Source of the DNA: Pseudomonadota bacterium
Lineage (GTDB): Bacteria; Desulfobacterota; Desulfobacteria; Desulfobacterales; Desulfobacteraceae
Assembly: GCA_018812385.1 (NCBI GenBank)
Contig: JAHJDU010000622.1
Coordinates: 1 to 15,618, forward strand
Direction: 5' to 3'
DNA: 15,618 nucleotides
Made by a program: the position numbers and the translations under genes. Below the pieces are notes generated by a model, which saw only the letters and a program-made list of their open reading frames with translations, ran no database searches and was not told the origin of the DNA. This document shows positions 7,064-15,066 of the stretch, one piece after another. Every line of letters starts with the position of its first letter. Position 1 is the first letter of the stretch.

Positions 7064-7702
7064 TTATCTTAATATATCACCAATTCTTGCCCATCTGACA
7101 CTATTCCATATGGGCACAAACTTGTCTTTATTCCATGACCAGTAAATTATAAAGGCTTCACCCCTGACAGCCTTAAGATCAACAAACCCCCAAAATCTGC
7201 TGTCATGGCTGTTGTCCCTGTTATCACCCATGACAAACAATTTATTTTCAGGAACTTTGATTTTTCTTAAATTGTCCCTTGAATTAAATTTTCCTGGGAT
7301 TATGTCTTGGGTTTTATAAACAGCATAGGTCTCCCCTTCAACCATCTTATTATTTACATATAGTTTTTTATCAATGATTTCCAAGGTGTCTCCTCCTGTG
7401 GCAACCACCCGTTTAATAAAATCCTTGGAAGGATCTTCCGGATACTTAAAAACAACAATATCACCTTTTTGTGGATTTTTCACGGGAATAAGGGTTTTTC
7501 CATCTGTAAACGGAATTTTTATGCCATATATAAATTTATTAACCAGAATCTGGTCTCCGATTTGAAGTGTTTCCAACATGGAACCGGATGGGATTTTAAA
7601 TGCTTGAATAATAAATGTCCGGATAAACATGGCAATAATAATGGCTATAATGATTGCCTCTGTATTTTCCCGCAAAGAACTCTTGGGTTTCTTTTTTATC
7701 AT
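7064..7702 (-). CDS. lepB: Signal peptidase I
   Basis: A 212-residue S26 leader peptidase that removes signal peptides from exported proteins on the outer face of the inner membrane. One transmembrane helix (about residues 15-34) anchors it. The catalytic Ser41 is in IPSGSM and the general-base Lys97 in DFIKRVVATGGD. The later box GDNRDNSHDSRFWGFV is also present. A single N-terminal anchor and this size are normal outside the gammaproteobacteria. AAGGA lies before the ATG. It sits 21 bases after the HcyBio gene and 10 bases before pyrB, so it is probably transcribed with them; no functional link to pyrimidine synthesis is implied. Confidence 0.95.
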   Translation of the reverse strand: MIKKKPKSSLRENTEAIIIAIIIAMFIRTFIIQAFKIPSGSMLETLQIGDQILVNKFIYGIKIPFTDGKTLIPVKNPQKGDIVVFKYPEDPSKDFIKRVVATGGDTLEIIDKKLYVNNKMVEGETYAVYKTQDIIPGKFNSRDNLRKIKVPENKLFVMGDNRDNSHDSRFWGFVDLKAVRGEAFIIYWSWNKDKFVPIWNSVRWARIGDILR

Positions 7703-7723
7703 TTTTTTTCCTTATAGCTTAAT

Positions 7724-8887
7724 CTAATAGAACATGTGCTGAGGTTGACTTAAAAAGAACTTTGCTTTTAGTATTGATTTCTTTAAAATATCAGCTATTT
7801 TTCGAGCCTTTATCATGCTGGATAAAGGGACGGTTGGAATTTTTTTGCCTTTGATCATGATGGAACCGCTTTTCAGTTCAGCATAGCTGACCTGGCCATA
7901 GGATCTTGAAATGCCTTCTGGATAATCATATCCATAATCAACGATCTGAGTGAACAATTCGCTATCGGAAACGGATGTAAATTTGAGGATTTCCTCATTT
8001 AAAATGGGAATCGGAATACCAAACCCGACGGACAGCGAGCATCCATAACCCCGAATACTTTGTCCCACAAGCCATTCAGGAGACATTTCCTTTAAATCCC
8101 CTATCACGGAAAGGGTTCCTGCCGGTGCAACAGGCACACCGTTTAATCCTCTTTCAACCTGGCTTTTATGCTGGGTGCCGGTCCAGGTTACATACCCTTG
8201 TGCACCGCCTAAAAAAATCCTTGTTCCCACACCAATGGTTTTTAAATAAGGATCATTTAACAGGGGACTGAGCACACCTGATGTTGAATAATTGGCATTG
8301 CCCATGCCTGGTTTTAATGTTCCCATATAGGCATATTTTATTTTATCGGATTTATTAATGGCACAATTATAATTTTGATAAGCATTTCGAGGATTACACA
8401 ACATGGCATTGGGCAATTCTTTCAATGTGACCAGCTTTTCTATTTCCCTGTTGGGATAACAGTCAGTACCATAACTTTGGGCCCTTATATGAACTTGTTT
8501 CCCTGCAACCAGATCCTGGATCACATGACCGCCGCCATAATTAAATTCACCGGGATGGCGTTTATTTAACGGATCATCTTCACAGGTCTGGGTTACGCCC
8601 AGATAGCAATCCACTGCTGCCACGCCTGAATATGCCTCTACATTGTTAAACCAGGTTTTCGTTGTCCTGATCAGGGGTTTGGACTGGCCGATATTAATAA
8701 AAGCTCCTGAGGAACACATAGGGGCAAAGGTTCCCGTTGTCACCACATCAATTTTTTTTGCCGCTTCAACTATTCCTTCTTTTCTCGCAATATCGACAAT
8801 TTCTTCTGCAGTAACAACCACAGCCTCGCCATTGGCAATTTTTTTGTTTATCTGTTCAATCGTTTTATTAACTTTATACTCTTTCAT
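7724..8887 (-). CDS. Homocysteine biosynthesis protein (HcyBio, DUF39)
   Basis: A 387-residue protein of the HcyBio/DUF39 family (COG1900). In methanogens and some sulfate reducers this family is implicated in making homocysteine by inserting sulfur into aspartate semialdehyde, bypassing the usual O-acylhomoserine route. Family hallmarks include TTGTFAPMCSSGAFINIG near residues 50-67 and a glycine-rich segment, NYGGGHV. Cys58 and Cys143 (in SYGTDCYPNRE) occupy positions that plausibly match the two cysteines reported as important in the Methanosarcina enzyme; this is recalled and not aligned. The protein ends without the C-terminal CBS domains of the archaeal form, and no NIL/ferredoxin partner gene lies beside it. 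It is a cytoplasmic enzyme with no signal peptide, 13 bases after the M23 peptidase gene and 21 before lepB. Confidence 0.87.
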   Translation of the reverse strand: MKEYKVNKTIEQINKKIANGEAVVVTAEEIVDIARKEGIVEAAKKIDVVTTGTFAPMCSSGAFINIGQSKPLIRTTKTWFNNVEAYSGVAAVDCYLGVTQTCEDDPLNKRHPGEFNYGGGHVIQDLVAGKQVHIRAQSYGTDCYPNREIEKLVTLKELPNAMLCNPRNAYQNYNCAINKSDKIKYAYMGTLKPGMGNANYSTSGVLSPLLNDPYLKTIGVGTRIFLGGAQGYVTWTGTQHKSQVERGLNGVPVAPAGTLSVIGDLKEMSPEWLVGQSIRGYGCSLSVGFGIPIPILNEEILKFTSVSDSELFTQIVDYGYDYPEGISRSYGQVSYAELKSGSIMIKGKKIPTVPLSSMIKARKIADILKKSILKAKFFLSQPQHMFY

Positions 8888-8900
8888 AACAAACCTTTAA

Positions 8901-10274
8901 TTACATTTGCCTCACAAAATCTATCTTTGATGTAATATTATTTTTAATCCATAAATCATCCCACCATTCCACAGGATTCACAAAAACATTGTGCACAATC
9001 ATTGAAAAATGAAGATGGTCACCCACGGCAAGACCTGTCATACCAGTGAAGCCGATTTCATCACCTTTTTTGACCATATCACCTTTATTGACTGAAATCT
9101 GGCTTAAATGTGAATAAAGACTGCAAAGCCCGAATCCATGATCAATTACCACAGTATTACCAAAGATACCAATAAACTCTGTTAATACAACCCTGCCTGA
9201 ATTAGCAGCCTTCACAGGCGCATTAGCGGTTGAAGCCAGATCAACGCCCATATGTATCGCCCTGTCAATCTCCTTGCCCTTATATTTGTAAATCCTATGG
9301 TCAGCAAATCCAGCTCTCCTTGCAGATCCATGAAGTCTCAAAAACCTGTCGTCCCAGTACTTTTTATTTTCTGAAACCTGGGGAATGCTTAATATTTTTT
9401 CAACATTATTCTTTCTAGTCTCACCATTGATGTGTAAAAATTTCTCAAGCAATGGATTTTTTTCCCCCTGAAAAGATCCATTCTTTACCCCCACATCAAA
9501 ATCAGGAATTTTTTCTTCCAGAAAACCATCAGAAATATTTAAAATATCGGTTTTAAATTTTTTATCCCTTATGTAATGATGGAATCCTCTTTTTGTGGTA
9601 TTCCCTGCCATATCTTCGGCTAAAACAGATATCTGAGTGCCAGGACCCTGCATATGGCTTAATGCAAAAAAAGCAGTATAGATATTCTTGTCCTCAAAAA
9701 GGCCGGAAAGGCCTGGGAAAAAATTTTCTCCTACTATAACACCTGTTTTTATATTTTCTTCAAAAAGTTTATAAATAACAAGAGCAGTGCCGCCGGATTC
9801 GATATTATGACGGTTGGTTAAGATAGTTACATTAGGCGGTTTTGAATCAATAATCACTTTTTTTTCAATATAGGAAATATTGCCCTTGCCCCACCCTCGC
9901 CATGAGTAGTCAGAAACCATTATTCGAATAACGGCATCACCATCCGTCATTCCATATTTCCAGGAATGAACCGGAATGATAAAATCGTCTTTTATGGTTT
10001 TTGCACCGGGAAACACCCCTAAAAAACCTGTGGATTCATATTGCTTCTCAAGCAATATTTTTTCTTTCCCCTGCTGCATGATGGATACCATAATTTTACG
10101 AAGACCTGTTTTAGGATCTGTCACTTTAATGGACATATCATAGGATTTTTTCAAATATAAAGACGGCAGTGTCATATCAACAACCGGTTTTCTGCCTTCA
10201 AATTTATAGACAAACATCCAGGTAACGGGAATTAAAATCATAAGAATGAGGATTAAATAGACAACTCTTTTCAT
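8901..10274 (-). CDS. Membrane-anchored M23 (LytM-type) peptidase
   Basis: A 457-residue protein. An N-terminal hydrophobic helix (about residues 4-23) is an uncleaved anchor or signal. Residues about 30-330 are a beta-rich periplasmic region of unknown role, with Ig-like stretches such as KPPNVTIL. The C-terminal domain (about 335-445) is a complete M23 metallopeptidase: zinc ligands His341 and Asp345 (HMGVD), His389 (YSHL) and His420/His422 (GDHLHF). Because all ligands are present it is more likely an active peptidoglycan endopeptidase than a degenerate EnvC/NlpD-type amidase activator. The ATG at 10274 is preferred over an in-frame TTG one codon upstream; AGG lies 8 bases before it. It heads the minus-strand run that continues into HcyBio and lepB. 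Confidence 0.88.
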   Translation of the reverse strand: MKRVVYLILILMILIPVTWMFVYKFEGRKPVVDMTLPSLYLKKSYDMSIKVTDPKTGLRKIMVSIMQQGKEKILLEKQYESTGFLGVFPGAKTIKDDFIIPVHSWKYGMTDGDAVIRIMVSDYSWRGWGKGNISYIEKKVIIDSKPPNVTILTNRHNIESGGTALVIYKLFEENIKTGVIVGENFFPGLSGLFEDKNIYTAFFALSHMQGPGTQISVLAEDMAGNTTKRGFHHYIRDKKFKTDILNISDGFLEEKIPDFDVGVKNGSFQGEKNPLLEKFLHINGETRKNNVEKILSIPQVSENKKYWDDRFLRLHGSARRAGFADHRIYKYKGKEIDRAIHMGVDLASTANAPVKAANSGRVVLTEFIGIFGNTVVIDHGFGLCSLYSHLSQISVNKGDMVKKGDEIGFTGMTGLAVGDHLHFSMIVHNVFVNPVEWWDDLWIKNNITSKIDFVRQM

Positions 10275-10327
10275 CAATAATACCTATTTTTTCAGGTGGT
10301 TAGTATATATTCAAATAAAATTAAAGT

Positions 10328-10356
10328 AAAATAGCAGCTATGGTCGAACTTATCAA
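10328..10356 (-). promoter_or_regulatory. Candidate sigma-70 promoter for the M23-HcyBio-lepB-pyrBC run
   Basis: The minus strand has TTGATA at 10356-10351, then a 17-base spacer and TATTTT at 10333-10328. The spacing is optimal and the boxes match consensus at 5/6 and 4/6. It would start about 45 bases before the ATG at 10274. It is a pattern match only. Confidence 0.4.
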
Positions 10357-10370
10357 GGCATTTTCCATTC

Positions 10371-10397
10371 TTGACTTTTGGATCTTCAAAATATAAT
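10371..10397 (+). promoter_or_regulatory. Candidate sigma-70 promoter of the kdsA operon
   Basis: TTGACT at 10371-10376 and a perfect TATAAT at 10392-10397 lie upstream of kdsA, separated by 15 bases. The spacing is shorter than the usual 17, so the -10 box is the stronger part of the call. The start point would be about 25-30 bases before the kdsA ATG, where AGGA provides the ribosome binding site. Confidence 0.45.
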
Positions 10398-10431
10398 TTG
10401 ACCTCAAAAAACTTATATTTAGGAATTATTT

Positions 10432-11244
10432 ATGAATAATTTTTTCTTTGATTTAATAAACAAACCTGACCCCGTCTTTTTCCTGATTTCAGGTCCCTGT
10501 GTTATTGAAAATTATGAAACCACCTATCTGATTGCAGATCATTTAAAAAAAGTTACCAGTCTTCTTGATATCCCTTTTATTTTCAAGGCCTCCTTTGACA
10601 AAGCAAACCGGACATCCATTCAATCTTTCAGGGGTCCAGGGTTTGAGCATGGTTTAAACATTCTTGACGCTATTAAAAAAGACTTGAACATTCCGATTAT
10701 TTCGGACATCCATTTACCTGACCAGGCCAAAAAAGCAGCCCAAGTTCTGGATATTATCCAAATTCCTGCATTCCTGTGCAGACAAACCGATTTGATACTG
10801 GCTGCGTGCAATACAGGCAAACCAGTTAATATAAAAAAAGGTCAGTTTTTATCACCCCTGGAATGCCGTAATATCATTAACAAGGCAAAAGAATCCGGCA
10901 ATACAAATATTTGTATCACTGAAAGAGGGTCGTCATTTGGGTATAATAATCTTGTGGTGGACTTTCGGTCCATCCCTATCATTAAAAATTTAGGGGTACC
11001 AGTTGTATTTGATGCCACACACTCTGTTCAACTCCCTGGAGGCGCCATAGACTCTTCTGCCGGAGAACGCCAATTTGTTCCCACGCTGTCAAAAGCTGCC
11101 ATTGCCGCAGGAGCTGACGGATTATTCATTGAAACCCATCCAGACCCTGAAAAAGCTCTGTGCGACGGACCAAATTCTTTGCCTTTAAACGATATAAAAG
11201 ATTTTTTATCCACACTTCTGGCTATAAAAAAAGTTGTAGGATAA
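10432..11244 (+). CDS. kdsA: 3-deoxy-D-manno-octulosonate 8-phosphate synthase
   Basis: A 270-residue enzyme condensing phosphoenolpyruvate with arabinose 5-phosphate to give Kdo 8-phosphate for lipopolysaccharide inner core. The TIM-barrel family is recognised from ISGPCVIE, FKASFDKANRTS, SDIH, FDATHSVQLPGG and FIETHPDPEKALCDGP. Cys23, His197, Glu234 and Asp245 match the metal ligands Cys11, His185, Glu222 and Asp233 of the Aquifex enzyme with a constant offset of 12. It therefore belongs to the metal-dependent class, unlike the E. coli form, which has Asn in place of the Cys. AGGA lies 7 bases before the ATG. It is the first gene of the plus-strand cluster and is followed after five bases by kdsC, the next enzyme in the pathway. 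Confidence 0.96.
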   Translation: MNNFFFDLINKPDPVFFLISGPCVIENYETTYLIADHLKKVTSLLDIPFIFKASFDKANRTSIQSFRGPGFEHGLNILDAIKKDLNIPIISDIHLPDQAKKAAQVLDIIQIPAFLCRQTDLILAACNTGKPVNIKKGQFLSPLECRNIINKAKESGNTNICITERGSSFGYNNLVVDFRSIPIIKNLGVPVVFDATHSVQLPGGAIDSSAGERQFVPTLSKAAIAAGADGLFIETHPDPEKALCDGPNSLPLNDIKDFLSTLLAIKKVVG

Positions 11245-11249
11245 GTGTT

Positions 11250-11765
11250 ATGAAAACAAAACTTGCAAATATTGAACTTTTACTTTTGGATGTGGATGGT
11301 GTCTTAACTGACGGTGGTATCACCTATTCAGACTCTGGAGACCAGATAAAAACCTTTCATTCAAGGGATGGATTTGGATTAAGGCTTATAATGGATTCAG
11401 GCATAAGGGTGGGGATCATTACCGGCCGCAAATCAAAGGCTTTGGAATACAGGTGTGAAAATCTTGGCATCACCTTATTGTTTGACGGAATAAAAGATAA
11501 ATTAAATGCCTTTGATAAAATCACCTCCCAGACAGGAATAATGCCTGAACAAATTGCCTTTGTAGGAGATGATCTAATGGATCTTCCTGTCATGAAAAGA
11601 GTTGGTGTTTCTTTTTGCGTTTCAGATGCTTGTCAAGATGTTAAAAACCATTCAGACATTATCACAAAACAAAAGGCAGGCCATGGAGCTGTCAGGGAAA
11701 TCTGTGAAAGTATTTTAAAAGCAAAAGGCTTATGGGATGCTATCTTAGATAAATACCTATCATGA
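11250..11765 (+). CDS. kdsC: 3-deoxy-D-manno-octulosonate 8-phosphate phosphatase
   Basis: A 171-residue HAD-superfamily phosphatase that dephosphorylates Kdo 8-phosphate to Kdo, directly after the KdsA step. The DxDGVLTDG motif gives nucleophile Asp14 and acid/base Asp16. Motif II is the Thr in IITGRKS, and the metal-binding GDDLMDLPVM is in the C-terminal half. The small capless size is that of the tetrameric KdsC family. The open frame extends upstream into kdsA, but the ATG at 11250 starts the conserved fold and has AGGATAAG before it. Its stop TGA overlaps the lptC start in an ATGA arrangement, indicating coupled translation. Confidence 0.95.
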   Translation: MKTKLANIELLLLDVDGVLTDGGITYSDSGDQIKTFHSRDGFGLRLIMDSGIRVGIITGRKSKALEYRCENLGITLLFDGIKDKLNAFDKITSQTGIMPEQIAFVGDDLMDLPVMKRVGVSFCVSDACQDVKNHSDIITKQKAGHGAVREICESILKAKGLWDAILDKYLS

Positions 11766-12340
11766 CAAAGTCTTTAAAACAAAAACTGACAGCCCCGTTG
11801 ATCGGATTGTTGATAGTGATGATTATCATCATCATCGGCTTTTTTTATTTTAACAAGTTTTTGGCCAAACCAATACAATTTCATGATGTTAAAATAGACA
11901 CCAAAGCGGCTTTGAAATTGAACGTCTTAAAACAGATTTCAAAAAAAAATGGAATAAAAGAATGGGAATTGAAAGCCGCTTCTGCTACGCTGTTAAAAGA
12001 TGAAGATAAAGCTGTTCTCATTGATGTATCCGTTATTTTTTTTACAAAAGATGATAAGAAAGTTCATTTAACGTCCCAAAAAGGAGTTATGAATACAAAG
12101 ACCCATGACATGATATTTTCAGACAATGTGATTGTAACCTATGAAACTTTTGTCCTGAAAACTGATAAGTTGCATTATAACAAAAAAGAACATATAATAT
12201 ATTCCAAAACTCATGTGACGCTTGAAAAGGAAGATTCTGTCATTGAAGCGGATTCAATGACAACCAAACTTAGTGAGAATATAACAATTTTAAAGGGGCA
12301 TGTCAGGGGAACTTTCAGTGAAAACTTTGATATTCAATAA
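11762..12340 (+). CDS. lptC: LPS export system protein LptC
   Basis: A 192-residue bitopic inner-membrane protein with one N-terminal transmembrane helix (about residues 11-35) and a periplasmic beta-jellyroll domain carrying the LptC pattern (GIKEWELKAASATLLKDEDKAVLIDVSV). LptC receives LPS from the LptB2FG transporter and passes it to LptA across the periplasm. Sequence identity to characterised LptC is probably low, as is usual; the call rests on fold pattern, membrane topology and position between kdsC and lptA. It overlaps kdsC by four bases and lptA by about 40 bases (or 23 if lptA starts at its GTG). Confidence 0.88.
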   Translation: MTKSLKQKLTAPLIGLLIVMIIIIIGFFYFNKFLAKPIQFHDVKIDTKAALKLNVLKQISKKNGIKEWELKAASATLLKDEDKAVLIDVSVIFFTKDDKKVHLTSQKGVMNTKTHDMIFSDNVIVTYETFVLKTDKLHYNKKEHIIYSKTHVTLEKEDSVIEADSMTTKLSENITILKGHVRGTFSENFDIQ

Positions 12341-12890
12341 GTCCGTGTTCAGTAAATCCGTGTTCAGTTTTTTGTTTTATCTTATTTTTATTGGTTTTAC
12401 ACTTCTCTGGCAAATAACAGAGACCCAGGCTCAAACCCAAACCAAGGCAGAGCAAGTTCCCCTTTATATTGTGTCCGATAAAATGGTTGCACAAAAAGAC
12501 ACCTCCATGGTCGAATTTATGGGAAATGTCAAAGCAACCAGAGAAGATTCCATTGTTTTTGCAGACTCCATTAAAATTTACTTTGTTGATGATAATAAAG
12601 ATAAAGGCAGTGATGCTCAAAGCAATGTAAAAAAAATCGTTTCCACCGGAAATGTCAGATACACTGCTGGAGAACGAAAGGCATTTGCTGATGAAGCAGT
12701 CTATACAACAAAAGATGAAATTCTGATTCTTACAGGCAAATCTCCAAAATTAATAACAGGTTCAAGTTTTGTGACCGGAAAAAAAATCACCCTTTTCAGG
12801 CTCCAGGATAAGGTACTAGTGGAAAGTGAAGGCTCAAAAAGAGTTGAAGCCTTTTTTAATCCTGAAGATAAGATCATAAATAAACAATAA
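12300..12890 (+). CDS. lptA: LPS transport periplasmic protein LptA
   Basis: A protein of about 190-196 residues with a signal peptide (hydrophobic core about residues 24-37, plausible cleavage near TQAQ at 43-46) and an OstA/LptA domain: SDKMVAQKDTSMVEFMGNVKATRED, then STGNVRYTAGERKAFADEAVY. LptA forms the periplasmic bridge carrying LPS from LptC to LptD. The start is uncertain. The ATG at 12300 has GGGG only one base upstream, while an in-frame GTG at 12318 is preceded by AGGGG with 8 bases spacing and gives a tidier leader (VKTLIF...). A 15-base tandem duplication near the start repeats KSVFS in the signal peptide. It overlaps lptC and, by one base (TAATG), lptB. Confidence 0.88.
   Translation: MSGELSVKTLIFNKSVFSKSVFSFLFYLIFIGFTLLWQITETQAQTQTKAEQVPLYIVSDKMVAQKDTSMVEFMGNVKATREDSIVFADSIKIYFVDDNKDKGSDAQSNVKKIVSTGNVRYTAGERKAFADEAVYTTKDEILILTGKSPKLITGSSFVTGKKITLFRLQDKVLVESEGSKRVEAFFNPEDKIINKQ
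12342..12368 (+). repeat. Short tandem repeat in the lptA signal-peptide region
   Basis: TCCGTGTTCAGT occurs at 12342-12353 and again at 12357-12368, separated by AAA, giving a 15-base period that duplicates the peptide KSVFS. It begins right after the lptC stop codon, so only lptA is affected. Confidence 0.8.
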
Positions 12891-13612
12891 TGACACAACT
12901 TGTACTTAAACATCTTGTAAAAATCTATGATGGCAAAAAAGTTGTAGATGATGTAACTCTTACAGTTAAGCCAGGACAAGTAACAGGTCTTTTAGGACCA
13001 AACGGGGCAGGCAAAACAACAAGCTTTTATATGGCAGTGGGGTTGATCAAACCTGACGGCGGAACAATTCTAATAAATAAGGAAGATATCACTGGATACC
13101 CAATGTATATTAGAGCCAGAAAAGGGATTGGCTATCTTCCCCAGGAATCAAGTATTTTCAAAAAATTGACAGTACAACAGAATATCACGGCCATACTTGA
13201 AGTATTGCCGCAAAATGGATTTAATATTAAACAAAAAGCAATGGATCTGATGAAAGAACTTGGTATCTATAATCTTGCAAATCAAAAAGCCAGCTCTCTT
13301 TCCGGGGGAGAGAGACGTCGTCTTGAGATTTCAAGAGTCCTTGCCACGGATCCTTTATTTATTCTTTTAGATGAACCCTTTGCCGGCATTGATCCTTTAG
13401 CCGTCATTGATATCCAGCAAATAATTTATCAATTGACTAAAAAAGGTATAGGCGTTTTAATATCAGATCATAATGTGAGAGAAACCCTTGGAGTTTGCGA
13501 TGATGCGTATATTATGAGCCAGGGCAAAGTTATTGAATCAGGAAATCCTGATAAAATCATTTCAAGTGAAATAGCTAAAAAAATCTATCTGGGGAAAAAT
13601 TTCAAACTATAA
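12890..13612 (+). CDS. lptB: LPS export ABC transporter ATP-binding protein LptB
   Basis: A 240-residue ABC ATPase that powers LPS extraction from the inner membrane with the permeases LptF and LptG (not in this window). Walker A GPNGAGKTT is at residues 36-44, the Q-loop is in GYLPQESSIF, the signature LSGGE at 137-141, Walker B ILLDEP at 158-163 and the switch His194. The motif LPQESSIFKKLTVQQN and the ending SSEIAKKIYLGKNF are typical of LptB and separate it from branched-chain amino-acid ATPases. It follows lptA with a one-base overlap and precedes rpoN by one base. Confidence 0.96.
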   Translation: MTQLVLKHLVKIYDGKKVVDDVTLTVKPGQVTGLLGPNGAGKTTSFYMAVGLIKPDGGTILINKEDITGYPMYIRARKGIGYLPQESSIFKKLTVQQNITAILEVLPQNGFNIKQKAMDLMKELGIYNLANQKASSLSGGERRRLEISRVLATDPLFILLDEPFAGIDPLAVIDIQQIIYQLTKKGIGVLISDHNVRETLGVCDDAYIMSQGKVIESGNPDKIISSEIAKKIYLGKNFKL

Positions 13613-13613
13613 T

Positions 13614-15056
13614 ATGGAACTTGGATTACAACAAAGCCTAATATTAACTCAGCAACTTGTCATGACGCCTCAACTTCAGCAGGCTATCAAGCTGCTTCAG
13701 TTGTCCCGTCTTGAGCTTGCCGAGATGATTCAACAGGAAATGGAACAAAATCCTGCGCTGGAAGAATCAATGGTAGATGAGCTGTCTGACAAAAATATTA
13801 CTGCCCTGGAAAGTACAACCGATTCTCCTGAAAAAGAAACACTTACAAAAGAAGTCACCATTGAAGAAAAAATAAGAACTGATACAGACTGGGAAAATTA
13901 TATCAATGAATATAATTCCACGGGACGAGTCTATACTGAATCAGAAAATACTGAAGCGCCAAATTATGAAGCCTTTACTTCGGAAAAAAAGACCCTTAAA
14001 GACCATCTTCAATGGCAGTTAGGGCTCTCTGGACTGAATGAAAAACAAGAAGAAATTGGTATAATGATGATCGGCAATCTCAACAAAGACGGTTATCTTT
14101 GCAGTGATGTTGGAGAAATTGCACAGGCTTGTAACGCAGATATAAAAATTGTTGAAGAGGTGCTTTCAATTCTTCAAACCTTTGATCCGCCTGGTGTTTG
14201 TGCCAGAGATCTTTGTGAAACCCTGTTAATTCAGGTGCAGCAGCTTGGCATTAATAATCCCATTATCATAGAAATTATAAAAACCCATTTAAAAAACCTG
14301 GAAAATAGAAACACTAAAAAAATTGCAAAGGCATTAAAAATATCCACGGATGATGTGAGAGCGGCAGTAAATATCATCCAATATCTTGAGCCCAAACCCG
14401 GCCGGAAATTTTCAACTGACGAGCCTGCCTATATTATCCCTGATATTTATGTTTACAAAGACGGGGATGGGTTTAAAATTATTATGAATGATGATGGGCT
14501 GCCAAAATTGAAAATCAACCGATTTTATAAGGATGCTATTGCCAATGGCCGCAAGATTTCAAAGGACACAAAAAATTATCTTAATGAAAAAATGCAATCT
14601 GCATCCTGGCTTATAAAAAGCATACAGCAACGCCAGAAAACAATTTATCTTGTCATGGAAAGTATTCTTAAATTCCAGAAAGATTTTTTTGAAAACGGTA
14701 TTGCATATCTAAAACCACTCATCTTAAAAGATATTGCAGAAGATATTGAGATGCATGAATCCACGATCAGTCGTGTGACAACTAATAAATATGCCTATAC
14801 CCCCCAGGGACTTTTTGAGTTAAAATACTTTTTTAACTCATCCATCGAACGAACCGGCGGAGAATCCATGGCATCGGCAAGTGTAAAGGACAGAATAAGA
14901 CTGCTGATAGAGAACGAAGACCATGAAAGTCCTTTAAGCGATGAAAAATTATCCAGCATTCTTCAGGACGCAAATATCCAGATTGCCAGGAGAACTGTTG
15001 CAAAATACAGGAAGGTACTCAACATACTTCCTTCTAATAAACGTAAACAGCTTTAA
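13614..15056 (+). CDS. rpoN: RNA polymerase sigma-54 factor
   Basis: A 480-residue sigma-54, the alternative sigma factor that recognises -24/-12 promoters and needs AAA+ activators. Region I is the Gln- and Leu-rich N-terminus (QQSLILTQQLVMTPQLQQAI). Acidic region II follows (about 50-110), then the core-binding domain (about 115-310), a helix-turn-helix (LKDIAEDIEMHESTISRVTTNKY) and the RpoN box ARRTVAKYR at residues 458-466. All regions needed for function are present and the length is normal. Its position after lptB and before hpf is conserved across many proteobacteria. Within this window it is the obvious partner of the sigma-54 promoter before the pilin genes and of the broken PilR-like activator. 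Confidence 0.97.
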   Translation: MELGLQQSLILTQQLVMTPQLQQAIKLLQLSRLELAEMIQQEMEQNPALEESMVDELSDKNITALESTTDSPEKETLTKEVTIEEKIRTDTDWENYINEYNSTGRVYTESENTEAPNYEAFTSEKKTLKDHLQWQLGLSGLNEKQEEIGIMMIGNLNKDGYLCSDVGEIAQACNADIKIVEEVLSILQTFDPPGVCARDLCETLLIQVQQLGINNPIIIEIIKTHLKNLENRNTKKIAKALKISTDDVRAAVNIIQYLEPKPGRKFSTDEPAYIIPDIYVYKDGDGFKIIMNDDGLPKLKINRFYKDAIANGRKISKDTKNYLNEKMQSASWLIKSIQQRQKTIYLVMESILKFQKDFFENGIAYLKPLILKDIAEDIEMHESTISRVTTNKYAYTPQGLFELKYFFNSSIERTGGESMASASVKDRIRLLIENEDHESPLSDEKLSSILQDANIQIARRTVAKYRKVLNILPSNKRKQL

Positions 15057-15061
15057 GGAGG
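15055..15061 (+). promoter_or_regulatory. Strong ribosome binding site of hpf
   Basis: AAGGAGG, overlapping the rpoN stop codon, with a 5-base spacer to the ATG at 15067. It fixes the hpf start and excludes the longer open frame that begins inside rpoN at 14941. Confidence 0.85.
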
Positions 15062-15066
15062 TTTTT

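Noticed and set aside
7832..7850. A sigma-54-like GG...GC element on the plus strand
   Set aside because: The spacing is 9 rather than 10 bases, and it is inside the HcyBio gene pointing against the local genes.
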